A DNA stretch of 64,000 nucleotides from Enterocloster aldenensis. GTDB taxonomy: Bacteria; Bacillota; Clostridia; Lachnospirales; Lachnospiraceae. The notes under the pieces are model-generated. The model was given only the letters and a program-made list of their open reading frames with translations, ran no database searches and was not told the DNA's origin. How positions within the stretch are numbered: the stretch's first letter is position 1; each line of letters starts with the position of its first letter. Of the stretch, positions 30,925 through 38,654 are shown piece by piece. The stretch lies in NCBI RefSeq assembly GCF_003434055.1, contig NZ_QVEX01000008.1, forward strand, positions 62,001 to 126,000. Reading direction: 5' to 3'. The position numbers were made by a program, and so were the translations under genes.

Positions 30925-31293
30925 ATGAGACGCGATTATGAAGAAGATAATGTCAGAAAACCCATAATATCATATCTATTAATGATTATATTACTATTTG
31001 TTTTATTATTTCTTTTATACTCAAATGTGACTCTTAGTAAGCAAGTTTCTATTTTACATCAACAAATATCCAGCCTCACGCTGATAGATGGTGAGAATAT
31101 TAATTATGCTACTCAAGAAGATATAGAAACCACAAGAAAACAAATCGGTAATTTGCAAGATGCTGTATATGATATTAGTATTAAAATCAACTCAATTGAA
31201 AGCACGTTGGACGATATGACTTCTTTTATAGGTTTGGATTCCAAACAGCAAGAAGAAAGAAACGAAATAATAAATCAAATTCGCCAACAATAA
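30925..31293 (+). CDS. membrane-anchored coiled-coil protein
   Basis: 122 residues. One transmembrane segment (about 13-33, LMIILLFVLLFLLYS) follows a charged cytoplasmic N-terminus. The rest is a coiled coil (QVSILHQQISS, DISIKINSIESTLDDM). Ribosome site GAAAGGAATTTT. It lies between repressor and integrase, where superinfection-exclusion and other lysogeny genes are often found. The DNA is very AT-rich. Function unknown. Confidence 0.65.
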   Translation: MRRDYEEDNVRKPIISYLLMIILLFVLLFLLYSNVTLSKQVSILHQQISSLTLIDGENINYATQEDIETTRKQIGNLQDAVYDISIKINSIESTLDDMTSFIGLDSKQQEERNEIINQIRQQ

Positions 31294-31499
31294 TATCTTC
31301 CCATAGAATCAGATATGGGTATACTCATTATAAATAACAAAAACCGCCCCTGCGCCAACAGGAACGGTCTTAATAGATACTATTGCAGTACAGTGTCTGA
31401 ATAATATCAGGTTTCCCAACCTATGCATATTATATCATCTGGCACCTGTTTCTGCAATGGGTGTTATTTTTGCGCTTATAAATGAAAGGATGTGTATAT

Positions 31500-32747
31500 A
31501 TGGCTCTTATTCAATGCCCTGAATGTGCCGGTAAGGTAAGTGATAAGGCCACTTCCTGCCCCCACTGTGGTTTTCCAATTCAGCCTCTATCTTCTACCAA
31601 GCGTGGACGACCATCCAGCAAAGCTAACGTTTCCACCTTTCGGCTCCCAAATGGTTGGGGAGCAGTAAAATACCGTGGTGGGAACCGGAGGCAACCATAT
31701 GCAGCTTTTGTTAATCCCCGTCTGGTCCTCAACGAAGGAAATGGCAAGACATATTATAAATATGACTACCTTGCATCTTTTGTTGATAAGTCTGATGCTT
31801 ATGCTGCTGTCATGACTTATCATAACAATCCTTTTAGCCTTAATAATGACCTAACGCTTAAGCAACTGTTTGATAAGTGGGTTGACTATTATGTAAATGA
31901 CAATAACTATAGTGATAAGCAACGAAAAAAATATGAGTCTCTATTTTTGTATTGCACACCTCTTTATAATATCAAAGTACGCTTTATAACAGCTGCTCAG
32001 ATAAAAGATTTAATAGCTAATGCTTACAAAATCGGTACGAAGGGACGGCAGGAAAATAAAACCGTACCCGCAACTCCAATAATCAAGAGTGAACTTAAAA
32101 GTTTATTTAACATGTTATTTGACTATGCACAGTTTTTAGGTATTGTTACCTCCAACCCTTCCCGCACCTTTGAAACAAGTTACGCCAACGATGATGCCAG
32201 GGAGGGTATACCATACACAGATGATGAGTTGGATATTTTATGGAATCATGTAGGTTCCCTATTCGTAGATATGACAATCGTCCAGTGTTATTCCGGGTGG
32301 CGTCCGGGGGAAATATTAAATTTAAAGCTTGATGCGTTAGATATTGATAATAAGACTTGGATGGGAGGTTCTAAAACAAGAAGTGGAAAAAACCGCACCA
32401 TACCTATCCATTCTAAGGTATACCCTATTGTCGAGCGATATTACAAGGAAGCTATTACGACTGGACGCGATATCCTGTTTGGCCGGACTGAGAAATTCCA
32501 TGGAGCATATACATATTCTAATAACTCCTTTCGGCATGCCATACTCCGTGACTTTCCGACCTACGGAATCGAAAACCATATACCTCATGATGGAAGGCAC
32601 ACTTTTTCCACTAAGGCCAAATTTTATAATATGAATGACTATGCCCGGAAAAAAATAATGGGCCATGCCGTCACCGACCTTACGGACCGTGTCTATACCC
32701 ATTTAGACATGGACTGGTTTCGAACCGAACTAGAAAAAATCGAATGA
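31500..32747 (+). CDS. int: phage integrase (tyrosine recombinase) with N-terminal zinc ribbon
   Basis: 415 residues; ATG at 31500 is preceded by AAAGGATG. Residues 5-30 are a zinc ribbon (CPECAGKV, CPHCGFPIQ). An AP2-like/arm-binding region with KYRGGNRRQPYAAF follows, then a core-binding domain (about 110-210) and the catalytic domain. Catalytic residues: Arg in SGWRPGEI, His-x-x-Arg in PHDGRHT, His in MGHAVTD and Tyr in RVYTHLD. It lies at the very right end of the prophage and reads outward, as integrases usually do. It should catalyse integration next to the site a few bases downstream. Confidence 0.92.
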   Translation: MALIQCPECAGKVSDKATSCPHCGFPIQPLSSTKRGRPSSKANVSTFRLPNGWGAVKYRGGNRRQPYAAFVNPRLVLNEGNGKTYYKYDYLASFVDKSDAYAAVMTYHNNPFSLNNDLTLKQLFDKWVDYYVNDNNYSDKQRKKYESLFLYCTPLYNIKVRFITAAQIKDLIANAYKIGTKGRQENKTVPATPIIKSELKSLFNMLFDYAQFLGIVTSNPSRTFETSYANDDAREGIPYTDDELDILWNHVGSLFVDMTIVQCYSGWRPGEILNLKLDALDIDNKTWMGGSKTRSGKNRTIPIHSKVYPIVERYYKEAITTGRDILFGRTEKFHGAYTYSNNSFRHAILRDFPTYGIENHIPHDGRHTFSTKAKFYNMNDYARKKIMGHAVTDLTDRVYTHLDMDWFRTELEKIE

Positions 32748-33138
32748 TGGTACCATTATGTGTCCTATTATGGTACTACCTAACAAATTGTTTATCTCTT
32801 TAATGAAATTTATCTTTGCATAAAACAACGTATTTTCGTACTTCTCTGCCTATTTCTTACTCGTCTGATATGTTTTCAAAGGACTTCACATTTTTTCACA
32901 TTTCCCACATAAAATCATCACATTTTCCATGTATTCTTAAACATGTAAAAAAGCTAATGCTTTTCATACAACTTTTTCTCACAAACCGGCCGGCAGGATG
33001 AATCCTGCCGGCCACTCCTCCGTTTAACACAGATGTACGACCGGCGGAAAATCAACCGCAAGGACAGGTGCCGGGAGACTCCGGGAGTACACACAAATGC
33101 CGCCAGGCATCCAATTGTTCTGAGCCTGGCGGCGGGAT
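32748..33138. other. prophage-chromosome junction region (candidate attR) and intergenic hairpins
   Basis: No gene lies in these 391 bases. GTACCAT (32750-32756) and ATGGTAC (32770-32776) form an inverted repeat around a 13-base spacer just three bases after the integrase stop, the form of a tyrosine-recombinase core site. A perfect hairpin GGCCGGCAGGAT/ATCCTGCCGGCC lies at 32988-33013. A second (CCGCCAGGC/GCCTGGCGG) at about 33100-33135 may end the ymxH transcript. The other end of the prophage is outside the window, so the att core cannot be proved. Confidence 0.45.
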
Positions 33139-33399
33139 TCAACATTTTATATTTTCCGACACATCTTTTTCTTTTATATCCACCAGAATGATATCATTCC
33201 CCACCTGGCAGATATCACAGAAGGGAATTATATACTCCTTTTCCCTGCCCAGGAAACCGCAGATACATCCGGGTCCGGGTACGATAAGGGCCAGCATGCA
33301 GCCAGTCTCCATATCAAAATCCACATCCCCCACAAACCCCAGACGTTTGCAGGTCTTCACATTAATAACTTCTTTCTGTTTGAGATCATAAATTCGCGT
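33139..33399 (-). CDS. ymxH: YlmC/YmxH-family PRC-barrel sporulation protein, apparent ACG start
   Basis: A PRC-barrel protein (LGFVGDVDFDMETGCMLALI, GREKEYIIPFCDICQVGNDI). The family is 80-90 residues and normally starts MR(I/L)-x-DLKQKEVINV. That N-terminus is encoded here (RIYDLKQKEVIN), but no ATG, GTG or TTG precedes it before the in-frame stop TAA. An ACG at 33399 lies 6 bases after GGAGGG and gives 86 residues. Starting at the internal GTG (33360) would lose 13 conserved residues. ymxH is linked to sporulation genes in Firmicutes; its molecular role is not established. Confidence 0.72.
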   Translation of the reverse strand, partial: TRIYDLKQKEVINVKTCKRLGFVGDVDFDMETGCMLALIVPGPGCICGFLGREKEYIIPFCDICQVGNDIILVDIKEKDVSENIKC

Positions 33400-33507
33400 A
33401 GCTATCCCTCCGGCTGCTTCTTACTACTTATATATGCAGCCATGGCGGGGATTAGAATCCCTGATCCGGTTAGGGGTGGTTTTCGTAATACACCATCGGA
33501 GGGCGGT

Positions 33508-34248
33508 TTAAAACGTATCCGGAATGATGGATAACATCTGCAGCCCGATATATGCAATGATTACAAGGATTGCAATTGAAACGCCTATGATGGAAAGGAT
33601 TAATCCCGCCTTGGCCTGGCTGCACATGCTGTCCCCGCCCCTGGACAGGATGGCAAATATGATGCCCAGAATCCCCAGCACAAGTGCAATCCAGCCGCAG
33701 CAGCATGTAACAAGGGACAGGATTCCCATGACCAGTGAGGTGATTGCCATACCATTCTTTTCTTCAGACTGCTTCTGATATTGATTCTGGCCGCCGGCCT
33801 GGTCCTGATAGCTGGTCTGGTACCGGGTCTGGTACTGATCCTGCTCCTGATACCGGCCCTGATATTGGTTCTGATATTGGTTATCATAGCGGTTATCATA
33901 TTGGCGCTGCGGCTGGCCAGCGTTTCCCTGCCCGCAGTGCTGGTTTCCGGCCTGCCCTGAATAGGAAGGCGGCGCTGTCCGGTACTCTGGCTCATGTCCC
34001 GGCTGGCCAGCGTACTGGTCCCTTCCCTGATTCATCGCGCCTGCCTGGTTCCACCCATCTTCCTCATATCCACGGGGACCTGGCTGGCTCCACCCATTAC
34101 CGCTGTCATCCGCGCCTGAATCCATGGGGCATGCCGGCTGTTCCGCCACGACCACCGGTTCACCGGATGCCTGGTTTCTGTCTGTTCTATTTGAATCAGG
34201 GGCGCTGTCTTCCCCTGACCGGATGGTGTTACCATGTTCGTGATCCAT
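33508..34248 (-). CDS. DUF4190-type membrane protein with Gln/Tyr-rich N-terminal region
   Basis: 246 residues. The first 165 residues are disordered and rich in Gln, Tyr, Asn and Gly, with repeats of YQ(N/D)QYQ. Two transmembrane helices follow at about 170-200 and 213-240 (SLVMGILSLVTCCCGWIALVLG), a DUF4190 pattern. It is transcribed after metQ but lies beyond that operon's terminator. Function unknown. Confidence 0.75.
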   Translation of the reverse strand: MDHEHGNTIRSGEDSAPDSNRTDRNQASGEPVVVAEQPACPMDSGADDSGNGWSQPGPRGYEEDGWNQAGAMNQGRDQYAGQPGHEPEYRTAPPSYSGQAGNQHCGQGNAGQPQRQYDNRYDNQYQNQYQGRYQEQDQYQTRYQTSYQDQAGGQNQYQKQSEEKNGMAITSLVMGILSLVTCCCGWIALVLGILGIIFAILSRGGDSMCSQAKAGLILSIIGVSIAILVIIAYIGLQMLSIIPDTF

Positions 34249-34311
34249 GTATTGTCCCCTTTCTTATGCCGGTGCAACCCGGTCCAATCATACGTGAAGA
34301 GTATATCATAA

Positions 34312-34359
34312 CTTACAAAAAAATACAATCCGCCAGGAACCTGTCTGTCCTGGCGGATT
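34312..34359 (-). terminator. terminator of the metNIQ operon
   Basis: AATCCGCCAGGA and TCCTGGCGGATT form a perfect 12-bp stem (34327-34338 with 34348-34359). On the minus strand it is followed by GTATTTTTTTG. Confidence 0.85.
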
Positions 34360-34438
34360 GCCGCTTACATGTTGCACCAATCTTCCCGCTGGCTGAACGG
34401 TTGCCACGGTTTACGGACAACGGACGGTCACGGTTGGC

Positions 34439-35368
34439 TTAGAACAGGGGAACAACCGCTCCCTCGTACCTCTGCTCCATGAACTGCTTTACCTCAGGGC
34501 TGGTCAGTGCCTCTACCAGTGCCTTGATGGCATCGCTGTTTTCCTCTCCCTCTTTTACAGCCACGATGTTTCCATAGGTGGTTGCTGCCAGGGACTGGGA
34601 GTCTTCGGTTGCCAGGGCATCGCTTACCTTCAGCCCTGCTTCGATTGCATAGTTGCCGTTGATGACAGCAATGTCTGCATCCGGAAGGGAACGCGGAAGC
34701 TGTGCCGCCTCCATCTCAACGATATCCAGGTTCTTCGGATTCTCCACAATGTCATTCCTGGTTGCCTCCAGCCCAACGCCCTCTTTCAGCTTGATTAATC
34801 CCTGGGCTTCCAGAAGCAGAAGCGCCCTTGCCTCATTGCTCACATCATTTGGCACCAGCACGGCCGCCTTGTCCTTAAGGTCATCCAGGGAAGACACCTT
34901 TCCGCCATAAATGCCGAATGGCTCGTAGTGGATGGCCCCTGCGCTTACTAACTTGGTTCCGTTCTGTGCATTGAAGGAATCCAGGTATGGCTTATGCTGG
35001 AAATAGTTTGCATCCAGGTCGCCTGTATCCAGGGCGTTGTTGGGCTGTACATAATCCGTGTATTCCACGATTTCCAGCTCATAGCCTTTGGATGCCAGCA
35101 CTTCCTTGGCAGCATCCAGGATTTCCGCATGGGGTGCAGGGCTTGCGCCCACAATGATTTTCTGAGGATCTGCCGCAGCCGTGGTATCCTCTGCATTGGC
35201 ACCTGCCTCAGTGGTTTCCGTGCCTGCGTCAGCTGCTGTTGTTTCTGCTGCTGTCTGCGCCGCTGTCTCAGCTGCCGTGGTTTCCTTTGCACTTCCTGAG
35301 CAGGCGGTAAGTGCTCCTGCTGCCAGCACCGCAGCCAGTACAGCTGCGCCTAATACTCTCTTCTTCAT
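34439..35368 (-). CDS. metQ: methionine-binding lipoprotein MetQ (NlpA family)
   Basis: 309 residues. A lipoprotein signal ends in LTACSG (Cys 23). A Thr/Ala/Glu-rich linker (24-68) follows, then the NlpA domain (KIIVGASPAPHAEIL, YTDYVQPNNALDTGDLDANYFQH, PNDVSNEARAL). It captures D- or L-methionine at the cell surface for the MetNI importer encoded upstream. The linker is longer than in most homologues. It is the third gene of metNIQ. Confidence 0.93.
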   Translation of the reverse strand: MKKRVLGAAVLAAVLAAGALTACSGSAKETTAAETAAQTAAETTAADAGTETTEAGANAEDTTAAADPQKIIVGASPAPHAEILDAAKEVLASKGYELEIVEYTDYVQPNNALDTGDLDANYFQHKPYLDSFNAQNGTKLVSAGAIHYEPFGIYGGKVSSLDDLKDKAAVLVPNDVSNEARALLLLEAQGLIKLKEGVGLEATRNDIVENPKNLDIVEMEAAQLPRSLPDADIAVINGNYAIEAGLKVSDALATEDSQSLAATTYGNIVAVKEGEENSDAIKALVEALTSPEVKQFMEQRYEGAVVPLF

Positions 35369-35515
35369 AATATTTTCCTCCTCGTTTCGGGGCGGTCCCC
35401 TTATTTACCCTTTACGGGCATTTTATCATCAGCCGGCTGGTGTTCCCTTCCAATGCCGGATAAATCCCGCACCGGCAGTACACGGTTGTTCCGGCGGATT
35501 GACTTCCTTCAAAAC

Positions 35516-36181
35516 CTATCGGATCCTCTTGTCGCTTCTCCTGGACATCCGCATGAATATTTCCTGGATCAGCTGTACGATGATGACCAGCAGCACCACG
35601 GTCACCAGCATCATATCCGTCTGGTACCGGTGGTATCCGTAACGTATGGCGATATCACCCAGGCCGCCGCCTCCGGTAAATCCTGCCATGGCAGAATATC
35701 CCAGGATTGTTGTCACGGAAATAGCTGCTCCCACCAGCAGGGACGGCTTTGCCTCAGGCAGCAGGACTTTCACGATAATCTGCCAGGTGGACGCCCCCAT
35801 GGACTTGGCTGCCTCGATGACGCCTGCATCCACTTCCTTCAGGGAAGACTCCACCATCCGCGCAATGTAGGGGGATGCTGAAATCACCAGTGGGACAACG
35901 GTTGCGTTGGAGCCATATATCTTGCCTACAATCAGTCTGGTGATGGGTATTACCATGATCAGCAGGATGATGAATGGCACGGAACGCAGAAGGTTGATTA
36001 CCACGCCAAGGACCCTGTTGAATACAGGAACCGGGCTGATGCCGTCCTTGTCCGTGACGACCAGTGCGATTCCCAGAGGAATGCCGATGATATAGGACAG
36101 GGCGGAGGACAGCAGCACCATATAGAATGTTTCCCCAATTCCTTTTATGAGCATGTTGATGGTTGTTGAATCAAACTGCAT
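35516..36181 (-). CDS. metI: methionine ABC transporter permease MetI
   Basis: 221 residues; ATG at 36181 chosen because it starts one base after metN ends and gives the standard MQFDSTTI N-terminus. Five transmembrane helices; the ABC-contact loop is ESSLKEVDAGVIEAAKSMGA (about 108-127). It forms the membrane channel with MetN. The operon order N-I-Q is the usual one in Firmicutes. Confidence 0.93.
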   Translation of the reverse strand: MQFDSTTINMLIKGIGETFYMVLLSSALSYIIGIPLGIALVVTDKDGISPVPVFNRVLGVVINLLRSVPFIILLIMVIPITRLIVGKIYGSNATVVPLVISASPYIARMVESSLKEVDAGVIEAAKSMGASTWQIIVKVLLPEAKPSLLVGAAISVTTILGYSAMAGFTGGGGLGDIAIRYGYHRYQTDMMLVTVVLLVIIVQLIQEIFMRMSRRSDKRIR

Positions 36182-36182
36182 C

Positions 36183-37199
36183 TTAGCGCACCTCCTCATA
36201 TGCCACATGGGCTGTTTTTAAATAGTTGCAGATCCTTCCGGCATCCGTCTCATCCTCCGGCAGCTGGATGATCATCTGGCCCATGGCTTTTCCTTCAATA
36301 TCCCTGGTATCCGCATGCATGATATTGACCGGGACCTTGCATGCCAGGACCATGTTGGCAATGACCGGTTCCGAGGATTCCCTTCCGTCAAAGATGATGC
36401 GGATCTGACGGGACTGCCCGAAGCTGGTTCCCTGGGCCCCCACATCCCCCAGGATCAGCTGGCGGCCGATATCTGATTTGGGTCCTGAGAATATCTCAGA
36501 CACCTTTCCAACCTCCGCGATATGGCTGTGGTCAATGATTGCCACCCTGTCGCAGATTGCTTCGATTACAGCCATTTCATGGGTTATGACAATTACCGTG
36601 ATTCCCATTTCCCGGTTAATCTTCTTAAGGAGCCCCAGAATGGATTTGGTGGTATTGGGATCCAGGGCGCTGGTTGCCTCATCACACAGAAGCACTTTGG
36701 GGTTGGTGGCCATGGCCCGTGCAATCGCCACCCTCTGCTTCTGTCCGCCTGAGAGCTGGGCCGGATATGCCTTCATCCTGTCCTCAAGCCCAACCAGCCT
36801 CAGCAGCTCTTCCGCCCGTTTTCTGGCCTCTGTTCTGGATACCCCGGATATCTCCAGGGGAAAGCACACATTCTGAAGCACATTCCTCTGGGCCAGGAGG
36901 TTGAACTGCTGGAATATCATTCCCATAGAACGTCTTGCCAGGCGCTTCTCCCTGTCCTTCATGGCCGACAGGTTCTCTCCCTCGAATATTACCTTGCCTG
37001 ATGTGGGCACCTCCAGATAGTTGATACAGCGCACAAGGGTGCTTTTGCCGGCCCCGGACAATCCGATGATTCCAAATACCTCTCCATAGCGTATCTCCAG
37101 GTTGATATCCTCCAGCGCCGTGACCGGGCCGCCGGATGTCTGGAACTGCTTACCCAGCCCTTCCAGCCGGATGATGGGCTTTTCTCTGTTCTCTTCCAT
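36183..37199 (-). CDS. metN: methionine ABC transporter ATP-binding protein MetN
   Basis: 338 residues; ATG at 37199 follows GGAAAGGAAATGAAATC, and the frame upstream is leader sequence. Walker A is GLSGAGKSTL, signature LSGGQKQRVAIARA, Walker B VLLCDEATSALD. A C-terminal NIL domain (about 262-338) binds methionine and trans-inhibits the transporter in known homologues. It is the first gene after a methionine-rich leader peptide and terminator, so its transcription is probably controlled by attenuation. Confidence 0.93.
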   Translation of the reverse strand: MEENREKPIIRLEGLGKQFQTSGGPVTALEDINLEIRYGEVFGIIGLSGAGKSTLVRCINYLEVPTSGKVIFEGENLSAMKDREKRLARRSMGMIFQQFNLLAQRNVLQNVCFPLEISGVSRTEARKRAEELLRLVGLEDRMKAYPAQLSGGQKQRVAIARAMATNPKVLLCDEATSALDPNTTKSILGLLKKINREMGITVIVITHEMAVIEAICDRVAIIDHSHIAEVGKVSEIFSGPKSDIGRQLILGDVGAQGTSFGQSRQIRIIFDGRESSEPVIANMVLACKVPVNIMHADTRDIEGKAMGQMIIQLPEDETDAGRICNYLKTAHVAYEEVR

Positions 37200-37257
37200 G
37201 ATTTCATTTCCTTTCCTGTGTGCATCTGGATCCTGACCCGTGTACTGCCTGAAATCC

Positions 37258-37290
37258 AAAAAAGCCGCACGCCCTGCACGGACTTGCGGC
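37258..37290 (-). terminator. attenuator terminator in the metN leader
   Basis: On the minus strand GCCGCA (37290-37285) pairs with TGCGGC (37269-37264), with partial inner pairing, followed by six T (37263-37258). It lies 59 bases upstream of the metN start and after the leader peptide, so it must be read through for metNIQ expression. Confidence 0.82.
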
Positions 37291-37357
37291 CTCGAAGCAT
37301 TTCCCTCAATGCAACTCAATCTCAATTAATCACAATCCATACAGATGAAACTTACAT

Positions 37358-37450
37358 TCAGTTTTTTGCCCATGCGGATACACAGCACATCATCATGTAC
37401 ATGCCGTTCATCATATCCATATTCATCTGCATGGCTTTGAACTGATTCAT
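37358..37450 (-). CDS. methionine-rich leader peptide of metNIQ
   Basis: A 30-codon reading frame; its ATG follows CAGGAGGATCTT. Ten of 30 residues are Met: positions 1, 7, 9, 11, 13, 14, 17, 19, 20 and 21; the tail is CCVSAWAKN. The segment encoding residues 8-10 (CAGATGAA) can pair with TTCATCTG just after the stop codon (37349-37342), so a ribosome stalled at the Met codons would change the RNA fold. A terminator follows. This is the arrangement of amino-acid leader-peptide attenuators. Confidence 0.82.
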   Translation of the reverse strand: MNQFKAMQMNMDMMNGMYMMMCCVSAWAKN

Positions 37451-37504
37451 AAGATCCTCCTGTACTTATTCTCTATTAATCAACTAGGATTTGTCTTAGT
37501 TAAG

Positions 37505-37533
37505 AAGATACATCACTCCTCGGCTTTTGTCAA
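37505..37533 (-). promoter_or_regulatory. promoter of the metNIQ leader
   Basis: TTGACA at 37533-37528, 17 bases, TATCTT at 37510-37505 on the minus strand. The -35 contains the stop codon of the preceding SGNH gene. The transcript would start near 37498, about 48 bases before the leader ATG. No SAM riboswitch or T-box consensus was seen downstream. Confidence 0.78.
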
Positions 37534-38582
37534 GACTTTTTTGTTCCCAGTATGACAGCATCCGCAATTTCCTGCAGGTTTCCTGCCACTGTTTCACTCA
37601 GGTCCCCTACAAAGGAATTGCCCGCAGGCGACTCCTGGAACAGCAGCGCATAAGCCGAGCACGCTGCCAGATATGTGCCTTCCTCCGACGGGTGCTGACC
37701 ATCCTCCCCCCACAGTTCCAAGCTTTCCACCTGTTTCCTTGCTGTCTCAAATACTTCCCCGCCGGGAATCAGCAGGGCATCCAGCTCCTCTGCAATGGTC
37801 CTGTATCCCAGGGACAGCTGGGTCTGTACCATCTCATGGCTGAAGGCTCCGGCCCCATCCTTGGGCGCCCAGGTCATGAGGAATACGGTCTGTCCGCCTG
37901 TTTTCTGTATCATCCCATCCAGCTCCCGGGCATATGGATACATATCCCTCTTTGCATTCAGGGCAATGGCGGCATTGGTATTTTCCTGTAATATAACAAA
38001 ATCCCAGTTTTCACCCTTAAGGGCTTCGGTCAGCACGCTTCCCAGTCCGTCCTCGGGATTGGAATACATTTTAAGCGAATAAGAACCTTCGGTCAGGTCA
38101 TATACGTCCACCTTGTGTCCGCCCGCCTCTGCCATTTGGTAAAATACTCCGGGAAGGTCATTGGTATATGTATGGCTGTTGCCCACGAATAGTATTTTGC
38201 TTCCGTCCTCCGCAACCGGGTCCGGTATTTTGCTGTAAACCTCCTCCCCGGATTTGTCTGCGCCTTCCGGTTCATCTGCTTTTCCGGATTTGTCTGCGTC
38301 TTCCGGTTCATCTGCTTTTCCGGCTTTGTCTGCGTCTTCCGGTTCATCTGCTTTTCCGGCTTTGTCTGCGCCCTCCGGTTCATCCGCTTTTCCGGCTTTA
38401 TCCATGCCTCCGGCCCCATCTCCCCCGGCATCCTCTGTTCCTGCTTCGGATGAAGGCAAGGATGCTGCTTTTGTTCCGGTTTCCTGCGCCGTACCGCCGC
38501 CGTTCCCGGCGCTGCAGCCGGAAGCTGCAGACATGGCAATGGCAGCAGCCATCAATAACGGGAATAACCTCATTTTTCTCAT
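37530..38582 (-). CDS. SGNH-hydrolase-like lipoprotein with acidic repeats
   Basis: 350 residues; ATG at 38582 gives a clean lipoprotein signal ending AASGCSAG. Residues 50-115 contain about five 12-residue repeats of the form ADKAGKADEPEG. The catalytic part begins at about 128 with ILFVGNSHTYTNDLP, a variant of the GDS block (Asn in place of Asp), and has a late GQHPSEEGTY block with the His of an SGNH triad. It may be a surface esterase or deacetylase for glycans. Substrate unknown. Confidence 0.72.
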   Translation of the reverse strand: MRKMRLFPLLMAAAIAMSAASGCSAGNGGGTAQETGTKAASLPSSEAGTEDAGGDGAGGMDKAGKADEPEGADKAGKADEPEDADKAGKADEPEDADKSGKADEPEGADKSGEEVYSKIPDPVAEDGSKILFVGNSHTYTNDLPGVFYQMAEAGGHKVDVYDLTEGSYSLKMYSNPEDGLGSVLTEALKGENWDFVILQENTNAAIALNAKRDMYPYARELDGMIQKTGGQTVFLMTWAPKDGAGAFSHEMVQTQLSLGYRTIAEELDALLIPGGEVFETARKQVESLELWGEDGQHPSEEGTYLAACSAYALLFQESPAGNSFVGDLSETVAGNLQEIADAVILGTKKS

Positions 38583-38654
38583 GATTGTCTTAATCTCCTT
38601 CTGTTTCTTCCTGCTGTCCCATATGACACAGCCGCATCCGTATCCCTGCATTCA

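Noticed and set aside
31340..31375. Terminator after the membrane coiled-coil gene
   Set aside because: The stem ACCG-CCTG/CAGG-CGGT is interrupted and its T run lies on the strand that has no gene to terminate.
37199..37325. N-terminally extended MetN starting at 37325
   Set aside because: The extension runs through the terminator hairpin and lacks homology to MetN; the ATG at 37199 has its own ribosome site.
37200..37500. SAM riboswitch or T-box upstream of metN
   Set aside because: Neither the SAM-I core nor the T-box AGGGTGGNACCGCG element could be found; the Met-rich leader explains the terminator better.
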